DNA of 58,919 bases from Apilactobacillus kunkeei (GTDB lineage: Bacteria; Bacillota; Bacilli; Lactobacillales; Lactobacillaceae). The notes beneath the pieces were generated by a model that ran no database searches, had not been told where the DNA came from, and saw nothing but the letters and a program-made list of their open reading frames with translations. Numbering within the stretch: the stretch's first letter is position 1; each line of letters begins with the position of its first letter. The DNA lies in NCBI RefSeq assembly GCF_001308195.1, contig NZ_JXDF01000019.1, positions 1-58,919 on the forward strand, in the 5' to 3' direction. A program made the position numbers and the translations under genes. Below, one piece after another: positions 52,496 to 58,919 of the stretch.

Positions 52496-53592
52496 TATTT
52501 ACGCCTCTTTTCTGCAAAAAAACTGGTTAATCCACTGGCAACCGGAACTGCTAGGACAATTCCAATCCCACTGATTAGACTTTGCACCATCCCCAACGAC
52601 ATATTCATTGAAAATGAGTATCCCCAACTATTGCCATTCTTTAAGAATAGAAGAGTCATCGACAAAGTTTCACCCATAAAGATGAAGAATAAGACGTTAA
52701 TTAGTGGTCCCATGATGGACTTACCGATGTTTCGACCTGACAAGAATAGTTGCTTTCTTGAGACGTCAGGACGTTCCATTTTCAACGCAAATAATGAAGA
52801 AATGATATCGGTTGATTCATCCATCACCGCTCCTAATGAACCAATAATGGTTTCAGCTAGGAACAATGGACGTGGTGGCTGAGTGACATATTGCATCGAT
52901 TCGTAGAAAATCCCCTTTTCATGCGTAAAATGAAAGACAATTAAACTGATTAGAATCGACAAAAAGGTACATGCGACCGTTGAGCCGAGTGTCACAAACA
53001 TTTGACGGTTCCACCCAATTACTAGCCAAAGAGTTATGGCAGAAAATAGCACCGCTAATATGGAGAAAATCCATAGGACGTTGGATCCGTTGTTAAAACC
53101 ATCAAAGTATAGTGCCACCATGAACAAGATGGTGTTAATGATGATACTTCCGATGGCCGTAATTCCCGCCATTTTAAGGAAGATAAACATCAGAGCGATT
53201 GCTAGATAAATTAAAAAGACGACCGGTGTGTCTCGTTTGGCATCTCTAATTGTGCTTTCACCCTGTCCGTGTAAGACCACAAAGGCTTTTTGGCCGACTT
53301 TGTATTTCTTATCCATCGCCTTAGAGTCTGTATATGTATTGTTTAACGTGATGTGTTCACCCTTGTGTTTACCGTTGGTGATTACCCCGCTTAGTTTTTG
53401 TACATAGCTGTGATCAACATTTTGAAAAGTATCGACCTCCTTAGTCTTGCTAAGTTCTTCGACTTTTTGAATCTGCATAATTGGTTGAGTATATAAAAAG
53501 TCATCGTGACTGACAAAAAACATTAAAATTACCCCAATTAATGCAAAAATCCCCACCATTTTGATGGGGAATTTTTTCAATAAATTACCCAA
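52495..53592 (-). CDS. YibE/F-family membrane protein, longer partner
   Basis: The 365-aa protein has an N-terminal membrane anchor, an extracellular beta-rich domain (about 35-115, containing GVITNGKHKGEHITLNNTY) and about seven helices carrying AETIIGSLGAVMDESTDIISSL, the YibE/F signature. It forms a two-gene unit with the shorter YibF-like protein. Role unknown. Confidence 0.88.
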   Translation of the reverse strand: MGNLLKKFPIKMVGIFALIGVILMFFVSHDDFLYTQPIMQIQKVEELSKTKEVDTFQNVDHSYVQKLSGVITNGKHKGEHITLNNTYTDSKAMDKKYKVGQKAFVVLHGQGESTIRDAKRDTPVVFLIYLAIALMFIFLKMAGITAIGSIIINTILFMVALYFDGFNNGSNVLWIFSILAVLFSAITLWLVIGWNRQMFVTLGSTVACTFLSILISLIVFHFTHEKGIFYESMQYVTQPPRPLFLAETIIGSLGAVMDESTDIISSLFALKMERPDVSRKQLFLSGRNIGKSIMGPLINVLFFIFMGETLSMTLLFLKNGNSWGYSFSMNMSLGMVQSLISGIGIVLAVPVASGLTSFFAEKRRK

Positions 53593-53698
53593 AATAATTC
53601 CTTCTTAATTATCAAATTTTGAACCTAAAAATTCCAGTTTAGGTCATTTTAACACACTTTAATTAAATAAATCTTAAATGGCTCCATCATGCAAGCTT

Positions 53699-53726
53699 AT
53701 GCCGTTTAAAGCCGGCAAATCGGCAT
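53699..53726. promoter_or_regulatory. GC-rich nested palindrome upstream of opuA
   Basis: Outer arms ATGCCG (53699-53704) and CGGCAT (53721-53726) flank an inner GCCGGC palindrome with AAA/TTT-like flanks. It stands out in AT-rich intergenic DNA 18 bases before the -35 box. No T-run follows. It is a likely operator. Confidence 0.5.
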
Positions 53727-53744
53727 TTTGCGAATGTAACTTAT

Positions 53745-53773
53745 TTGACACATAACATTTTTCTTTGTAATAA
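53745..53773 (+). promoter_or_regulatory. Promoter of the opuA operon
   Basis: A perfect TTGACA (53745-53750) and TAATAA (53768-53773, overlapping TAATAT) have a 17-base spacer. Confidence 0.75.
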
Positions 53774-53818
53774 TATTACCTATGCTTTAAACAAACTACA
53801 ATTTCAAGGAGGAAGATC

Positions 53819-55018
53819 ATGACCAAAAAAGTTGAAGTTAAACATCTAACCAAGATTTTCGGTCGTCATGTTGGTCGTGCCAAAGAAATGATCAACGAAG
53901 GAAAATCCAAAGATGAAATTTTAGCTAAAACTAACAGCGTGGTTGGTGTTCACGATGCCAACTTCGATGTTAACGAAAATGAAATCTTTGTTATCATGGG
54001 ACTTTCCGGTAGTGGTAAGTCTACTTTAATTAGAATGTTGAACCGTTTATACGAACCAACTGATGGTGAAATTCTATTAGACGGGGAAAGCATTACTAAA
54101 TTCGATAAGAAAGAATTACGTGAATTTAGACGTAAGAAGATGAGTATGGTATTCCAAAACTTTGCTCTATTCCCTAACAGAACCATTATCGAAAACACCG
54201 CTTACGGTTTAGAAATCCAAGGAGTCGATAAAGAAACTAGACATCAAAAAGCACATGAATGCTTAGAACTAGTTGGATTACAAGGATATGATGATAGATA
54301 CCCTAATGAATTATCTGGTGGACAACAACAACGTGTCGGATTAGCTCGTGGTTTAGCTAATGACCCAGAAATTCTATTGATGGATGAAGCATTCTCAGCA
54401 TTGGATCCACTTAACAGAAAAGAAATGCAAGACGAATTGCTAGATTTACAATCACACCTAAAGAAGACTATCATCTTCATCTCACATGACTTAAACGAAT
54501 CACTACGTATTGGTGACCGTATTATGATCATGCGTGATGGTGAAATTGTTCAAATCGGTTCACCAGAAGACATCTTACAACACCCTAAGAATGATTATGT
54601 TGAAAAATTCATCGAAGGTGTGGACAGAACTAAGATTCTTACTGCTAGCCGCGTTATGATTAGACCAGATGTTATCAACATCGAAAAAGACGGTCCAAGA
54701 ACCGCTCTAAGATTAATGAAAGACAACCACAACTCAAGTGTTTACGTTGTTGATTCAGAACACCACTTCAAGGGATTAATTGATGCTAAGGATGTTATCA
54801 AACAAATCGAAGATGACAAGCGTGACTTAGAATCAATTCTTAGAACCGACGTTCCAACAACTACACCTGATACACCTATCAAGTCACTATTAAACGACAT
54901 TTCCAAGACTTCAGTACCATTCGCGGTATTGGACGACAATGATCGACTACTAGGAATTATCATTAGAAGTTCCGTATTAGGCGCAATTTCTGGAAACGAG
55001 GTGCAAAATAATGGCTAA
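53819..55018 (+). CDS. opuAA: Glycine betaine/proline ABC transporter ATPase with CBS domains
   Basis: The 399-aa ATPase has the long ProV/OpuAA lead-in (VKHLTKIFGRHVGRAKEM), Walker A GLSGSGKST (60-68), signature LSGGQQQRVGLA, Walker B LLMDEAFSALDP and a C-terminal tandem CBS domain (about 270-392). CBS domains of this family sense ionic strength or cyclic di-AMP. It is the first gene of an osmoprotectant-uptake operon; AAGGAGG precedes the ATG. Confidence 0.94.
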   Translation: MTKKVEVKHLTKIFGRHVGRAKEMINEGKSKDEILAKTNSVVGVHDANFDVNENEIFVIMGLSGSGKSTLIRMLNRLYEPTDGEILLDGESITKFDKKELREFRRKKMSMVFQNFALFPNRTIIENTAYGLEIQGVDKETRHQKAHECLELVGLQGYDDRYPNELSGGQQQRVGLARGLANDPEILLMDEAFSALDPLNRKEMQDELLDLQSHLKKTIIFISHDLNESLRIGDRIMIMRDGEIVQIGSPEDILQHPKNDYVEKFIEGVDRTKILTASRVMIRPDVINIEKDGPRTALRLMKDNHNSSVYVVDSEHHFKGLIDAKDVIKQIEDDKRDLESILRTDVPTTTPDTPIKSLLNDISKTSVPFAVLDDNDRLLGIIIRSSVLGAISGNEVQNNG

Positions 55019-55871
55019 TTTATTTTCTTTAACTATGCAACCAATTCCATTTGCAGATTGGATTAACAGTTTTGTTAACTGGTTAACTCAATTCGTTGGT
55101 TTCTTCAACGGTATCACTGATTTCATTGGTGCAATCGTTAACTCATTCCAATGGGTATTTGATTTACTACCCGTTTGGTTATTCATCATCTTAGTTCTAG
55201 GTATTACTTACTGGGCATTACATGACAGCAAGCACTGGGGACTAATGATCTTCGAACTTATCGGTCTTGTATTAATTTACAACCAAGGTTACTGGAGAGA
55301 TATGACTCAAACATTAACACTAGTTCTTACTTCTAGTTTAATCATCGTTGTTATCGGTATTTCTTTGGGAATCTGGATGGCAAAGAGCCATACTGTTAAG
55401 GTAATCGTTAAACCAATCCTAGACTTTATGCAAACAATGCCTGCATTCGTTTACCTAATTCCTGCCGTTGCTTTATTCGGTATCGGAATGGTACCCGGGG
55501 TTATTGCTTCTGTTATCTTCTCACTACCTCCAGTAGTTAGAATGACTAACCTAGGAATTGAACAAGTTCCTACTGATTTAATTGAAGCTGCCGATTCATT
55601 CGGTTCAACTGGTTGGCAAAAGCTAATCAAGGTTGAATTACCAATTGCTAAGAACACATTAATGTCTGGTGTTAACCAAGGTATGATGCTTGCTCTATCA
55701 ATGGTAGTTATCGCTTCAATGATTGGTGCCGTTGGTCTTGGTTCAGAAGTTTACTTCGCCGTAGGTAGAAACAACGCTGGTTCTGGTTTCACTGCTGGTT
55801 TTGCAATCGTAATCCTAGCAATCATCCTAGACCGTGTTACTCAAGCCTTTAACAAGAACAAAAAACACTAA
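55011..55871 (+). CDS. opuAB: Glycine betaine ABC transporter permease
   Basis: The 286-aa permease has an N-terminal helical stretch and five to six further helices, with the coupling loop in LGIEQVPTDLIEAADSFGST. It overlaps opuAA by 8 bases. It is not fused to a substrate-binding domain, unlike the OpuABC of Lactococcus; the receptor is a separate lipoprotein 14 bases downstream. Confidence 0.94.
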   Translation: MANLFSLTMQPIPFADWINSFVNWLTQFVGFFNGITDFIGAIVNSFQWVFDLLPVWLFIILVLGITYWALHDSKHWGLMIFELIGLVLIYNQGYWRDMTQTLTLVLTSSLIIVVIGISLGIWMAKSHTVKVIVKPILDFMQTMPAFVYLIPAVALFGIGMVPGVIASVIFSLPPVVRMTNLGIEQVPTDLIEAADSFGSTGWQKLIKVELPIAKNTLMSGVNQGMMLALSMVVIASMIGAVGLGSEVYFAVGRNNAGSGFTAGFAIVILAIILDRVTQAFNKNKKH

Positions 55872-55885
55872 TTAGGAGGATTTAA

Positions 55886-56794
55886 ATGAGAAAGAAAACT
55901 AGATATGTTTTAGCAACATTAACCATGTTTCTTATGGCAACAGTTCTAACTGCTTGTAGTAGTTTAACTTCTCCATATAATCCTCATAAGAAGTTAGGTC
56001 CTCAAATCAACTACACCATCACTGGTATTGATGCTGGGGCCGGTATTATGGCTTCTACACAAAATGCGTTAAAGGAATATCCTTTAGCACAAAACAAGTG
56101 GCAACTACAAACTAGTTCAACTGCTGCAATGACTTCTACATTAGCTAAAGCAATTAAGTACAAACAACCAATCGTAGTTACCGGATGGCAACCACACTGG
56201 ATGTTCAAGAAGTTCCCTCTTAAGTTCCTAAAGGATCCTAAGAATGTTTACGGTTCTTCAGAACAAATCCACACAATTGCTAGAAAGGGTCTAGCCAAGG
56301 ATAATCCTGGTGCTTACAAGATTCTAAAGCAATTCCACTGGACTCCATCTCAAATGTCAGACGTAATGCTACAAACTAATGCTGGTGTTGATCCTAAGGT
56401 CGCTGCTGATAACTTCATCAAGAAGAACCCTAAGTTATACCAAGAATGGACTAAGGGTGCTCCTAGAGGTAATGGTAAAGCAGTTAAGTTAACTTACGTT
56501 GCTTGGGATTCAGAAATCGCATCAACTAATGTGATGGCTGAAGTTCTAAACAAGATGGGTTACAAGGCAACTATCCAAGCACTAGAAATGCAACCAATGT
56601 GGGCATCAATCGCAACTAACGCTGCCGATGCCTCACTATCAGCTTGGTTACCTAACACTGCCGGTTTATACATGAAACAATACAAGGATAAAATCGATGA
56701 TGTTGGTCCAAACTTGAATGGTGCTAAGGTTGGATTGGCTGTTCCTAAGTACATGAAGAACATCAACTCAATCGAAGATTTAATCAACAAATAA
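55886..56794 (+). CDS. opuAC: Glycine betaine-binding lipoprotein
   Basis: The 302-aa receptor has a lipobox LTAC (C24) and the OpuAC fold with tryptophans for the quaternary ammonium cage, for example in VVTGWQPHWMFKKF and LTYVAWDSEIAS. It delivers betaine or proline-type osmoprotectants to OpuAB. Last gene of the operon, ending at a terminator. Confidence 0.93.
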   Translation: MRKKTRYVLATLTMFLMATVLTACSSLTSPYNPHKKLGPQINYTITGIDAGAGIMASTQNALKEYPLAQNKWQLQTSSTAAMTSTLAKAIKYKQPIVVTGWQPHWMFKKFPLKFLKDPKNVYGSSEQIHTIARKGLAKDNPGAYKILKQFHWTPSQMSDVMLQTNAGVDPKVAADNFIKKNPKLYQEWTKGAPRGNGKAVKLTYVAWDSEIASTNVMAEVLNKMGYKATIQALEMQPMWASIATNAADASLSAWLPNTAGLYMKQYKDKIDDVGPNLNGAKVGLAVPKYMKNINSIEDLINK

Positions 56795-56802
56795 TAATAA
56801 AG

Positions 56803-56837
56803 AAAAGCTATTCTATTAACTTTAGAATAGCTTTTTT
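56803..56837 (+). terminator. Terminator of the opuA operon
   Basis: AAAGCTATTCTA pairs with TAGAATAGCTTT and is followed by a T-run. Confidence 0.85.
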
Positions 56838-56884
56838 ATATACTAGGGATATAGCAAAAAAATAAACGTAAATGAGGTGTCAAA

Positions 56885-58807
56885 ATGAGTAATGACAAGA
56901 TTAACGAATCACTAATCAAAGACGACTTCTATCAAGCCGTTAACGGTGAATGGGTTAAGAATGCAACCATTCCATCAGACCACTCTTCAACCGGTGGTTT
57001 CATGGACCTAGTCGATAACATCGACAAAACTTTAATGAATGACTTTGACGCCCTACTTGATGGATCAATGCAACCATCAAATGACGATATGCAAGAATTC
57101 AAGAAGTTATACGATTTAGCAATGGACTTTGATAAGCGTGAACAAGATGGTGCTAAACCACTAAAAGCCACCCTTCAAAGAATCGAAGACGTTAAATCAT
57201 TCGACGATTTAAATCAGCAACTATCTGATTGGACTCTATCTGGTTTGCCCCTACCATTTGGTTTCGGCATTGAAGCAGACATGAAGAACGCCAAGTACAA
57301 CGCATTGTACGCAAGCGGTGCTTCAACCTTCCTACCAGATAAGACCTACTATGATAAACAAAACCCGGCTGGTGCCAAACTAATGCCAGTGTTCCGTGAC
57401 ATGATGCAAAAGCTATTAACTATGGTTGGCTACGACGAACAACAAGCTAAAAACATCGTCGATGCCGCTGAAGACTTCGATAGAACCATCGCAACACACA
57501 TCAAGTCAGCCGAAGAAAATGCCGACTTCACTAAGATGTACAACCCAATGAGCTACAGTGATCTAGCTAGTCAAATTGAAAAGTTTGATATGGATGACTA
57601 CGTTACTGGTCTAATTGGCCAAGTGCCTGATCAAGTCATCGTGACTGAACCAGACTACTTCAAGGCATTCAATGAAATCGTCAACGACGATACATTCTCC
57701 AAGATGAAGAACTGGATGATTGTGAAGGTCGTTAAGGGGTCTGCTGGTCTACTATCAGAAGAATTACGTCAAATCGGTGGAACTTTCTCACGTACCCTTT
57801 CAGGTAAGAAGGAAGCTACTAAACCTAATAAGGCCGCATACTACCTAGCATCCGGATTATTCGACCAAGTCGTTGGTGACTACTACGGTCGTAAGTACTT
57901 CGGTGAAAAGGCCAAACAAGATGTCCACGACATGGTCGTTAAGATGATTAACGTTTACGAAAAGCGTCTATCACAAAACGACTGGTTGAGTGAAGACACT
58001 AAGAAGATGGCTATCACAAAGTTAAACGCTCTAGCTATTCACGTTGGTTACCCTGATGAAATCAACCCACTTTACCACCAATTCAAGGTAGTTGGTAAGG
58101 AAGATGGCGGTGATTTATACACCAACGTTGAAAACATCGACAAGATTATCACTAAGGATAAGTTCAGCAAGTGGAACCAACCAGTAGATAAGAGCATCTG
58201 GGACATGAGCGCTAACACGGTTAACGCTTACTACTCACCTCTGGAAAACGTGATTGTCTTCCCTGCTGCTATTTTACAAGCACCTTTCTATAGCCTAGAA
58301 CAATCATCAAGTCAAAACTTTGGTGGTATCGGTGCCGTTATCGCCCATGAAATTTCTCATGCGTTTGATAACAACGGTTGTCAATTCGACCAATACGGTA
58401 ACCTAAACAACTGGTGGACCGAAGATGATCATAAGCACTTCGATGCCCTAGCCGAAAACATGGTTAAGGAATTCGATGGTTTAGACTTCGCCGGACAAAA
58501 GGTTAACGGTAAGTTGACCGTTTCAGAAAATATCGCCGATGCTGGTGGTCTAAGCTGTGCCCTAGAAGCTGCCAAGGGAGAAGCAGACGTAAACCTACGT
58601 GACTTCTTCATCAACTGGGCAACCATCTGGCGTACCAAATCAACTGAACAATACAAACAATTACTACTATCAATCGATGTGCACGCTCCAACCGAACTAA
58701 GAGCACAAGTTCAAGTGAAGAACCTAGAAGACTTCTACAAGACCTTCGACGTTCAACCCGGGGACGGAATGTACTTACCTGAAGATAAGCGAGTAAATAT
58801 TTGGTAA
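56885..58807 (+). CDS. pepO: M13-family zinc endopeptidase (PepO, neprilysin-like)
   Basis: The 640-aa cytoplasmic oligopeptidase has zinc site HEISHAFD (His 488, 492) and ENIADAGG with the third ligand about 60 residues later, plus the NAYYSPLENVIVFPAAILQAPF substrate-binding block. It has no signal peptide or membrane anchor, as usual for PepO of lactic acid bacteria, and helps degrade imported casein-like peptides. Monocistronic; GAGGTG precedes the ATG. Confidence 0.95.
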   Translation: MSNDKINESLIKDDFYQAVNGEWVKNATIPSDHSSTGGFMDLVDNIDKTLMNDFDALLDGSMQPSNDDMQEFKKLYDLAMDFDKREQDGAKPLKATLQRIEDVKSFDDLNQQLSDWTLSGLPLPFGFGIEADMKNAKYNALYASGASTFLPDKTYYDKQNPAGAKLMPVFRDMMQKLLTMVGYDEQQAKNIVDAAEDFDRTIATHIKSAEENADFTKMYNPMSYSDLASQIEKFDMDDYVTGLIGQVPDQVIVTEPDYFKAFNEIVNDDTFSKMKNWMIVKVVKGSAGLLSEELRQIGGTFSRTLSGKKEATKPNKAAYYLASGLFDQVVGDYYGRKYFGEKAKQDVHDMVVKMINVYEKRLSQNDWLSEDTKKMAITKLNALAIHVGYPDEINPLYHQFKVVGKEDGGDLYTNVENIDKIITKDKFSKWNQPVDKSIWDMSANTVNAYYSPLENVIVFPAAILQAPFYSLEQSSSQNFGGIGAVIAHEISHAFDNNGCQFDQYGNLNNWWTEDDHKHFDALAENMVKEFDGLDFAGQKVNGKLTVSENIADAGGLSCALEAAKGEADVNLRDFFINWATIWRTKSTEQYKQLLLSIDVHAPTELRAQVQVKNLEDFYKTFDVQPGDGMYLPEDKRVNIW

Positions 58808-58827
58808 TAAAAAAAGACCTGACAAAA

Positions 58828-58871
58828 GGAACTGCAACTATTATTTTGAACAAATAAATAAAAGCAGCTTT
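58828..58871 (-). mobile_element. 3' terminal segment of the IS3-type element
   Basis: The bases after the transposase stop (58872) run to a likely element end GGAACTGCAAC at 58828, sharing GAACTG with the other end at 85-91. The preceding host bases AAAAAAAGACCTGAC (58810-58824) look like the left arm of the pepO terminator, with the right arm missing, as if an IS had entered the hairpin. Confidence 0.4.
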
Positions 58872-58919
58872 CTAACTCTTTAATTGGGCAACTGATTTTC
58901 TGTATTCTACAGGGGATTG
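58872..58919 (-). CDS. IS3-family transposase OrfB, C-terminal fragment
   Basis: The minus strand from the window edge to 58872 reads QSPVEYRKSVAQLKS then stop. The SPVEYR tail is a familiar ending of IS150-type OrfB integrase proteins. Only 15 residues are in the window. Confidence 0.55.
   Translation of the reverse strand, partial: QSPVEYRKSVAQLKS

Noticed and set aside
1-58919. CRISPR arrays, tRNA or rRNA genes, prophage genes, toxin-antitoxin pairs, origins
   Set aside because: No regularly spaced repeats, cloverleaf-like sequences, phage structural genes, DnaA-box clusters or recognisable toxin-antitoxin pairs were seen by eye on either strand.

Overview
The window looks like the chromosome of a low-GC Gram-positive bacterium in the Lactobacillaceae. 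The signs are strong AGGAGG ribosome sites, frequent TTG starts, Firmicutes-type riboswitches (TPP, guanine, lysine) and T-boxes, an archaeal-type PEP carboxylase and tandem VIT transporters as found in heterofermentative lactobacilli, and many small Lactobacillus-restricted hypothetical genes. Genus and species cannot be fixed from sequence alone. Both ends are about 91 bases of an IS3-family element (5' end at the left, 3' end at the right, both minus strand), so the window is probably a whole contig broken at IS copies.

Layout. 0.1-6.6 kb: a hypothetical protein, an FAD/NAD(P)-binding protein, a LysR regulator divergent from an APC permease, a membrane protein and a D-Ala-D-Ala carboxypeptidase. 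6.7-9.5 kb: a TPP-riboswitch-controlled ECF thiamine/HMP transporter (ykoEDC). 9.6-12.1 kb: an AT-rich lanFEG-type peptide-immunity ABC cassette between two nearly identical terminators, probably acquired. 12.1-14.2 kb: a protein with four Sm/Hfq-like repeats, next to an asparaginase gene. 14.3-16.3 kb: a guanine-riboswitch xanthine permease and a small protein. 16.3-24.1 kb: a DHA2 efflux pump with a structured leader, a divergent MIP channel, DegV, a DUF2798-like protein, a nuclease-helicase fusion lacking Fe-S ligands, and a lactonase. 24.1-27.8 kb: a Met T-box with mmuP-mmuM, a GNAT-like protein and PerR.

27.9-43.2 kb is the metabolic core. It holds a lysine-riboswitch operon lysA-dapH-dapL-dapA-dapB-aminotransferase, separately promoted asd, divergent lysC-dapF, and an aspartate aminotransferase-PEP carboxylase pair. 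Together they can carry carbon from phosphoenolpyruvate through oxaloacetate, aspartate and acetylated diaminopimelate intermediates to lysine. A CHY zinc-finger gene, a second protein with the Sm-like module and a second DHA2 pump sit inside this region.

43.4-58.8 kb: tandem VIT metal transporters; a second Met T-box operon (metQ-metN-metI-M20 deacylase); a membrane protein; an S9 peptidase; a YibE/F pair; an opuA glycine-betaine transporter behind a strong promoter and a GC-rich palindrome; and PepO. I saw no tRNA, rRNA, CRISPR array, prophage or replication origin. The best leads for something undescribed are the multi-Sm-repeat proteins, the structured leader of the first DHA2 pump, the orphan immunity cassette and the Fe-S-less helicase.
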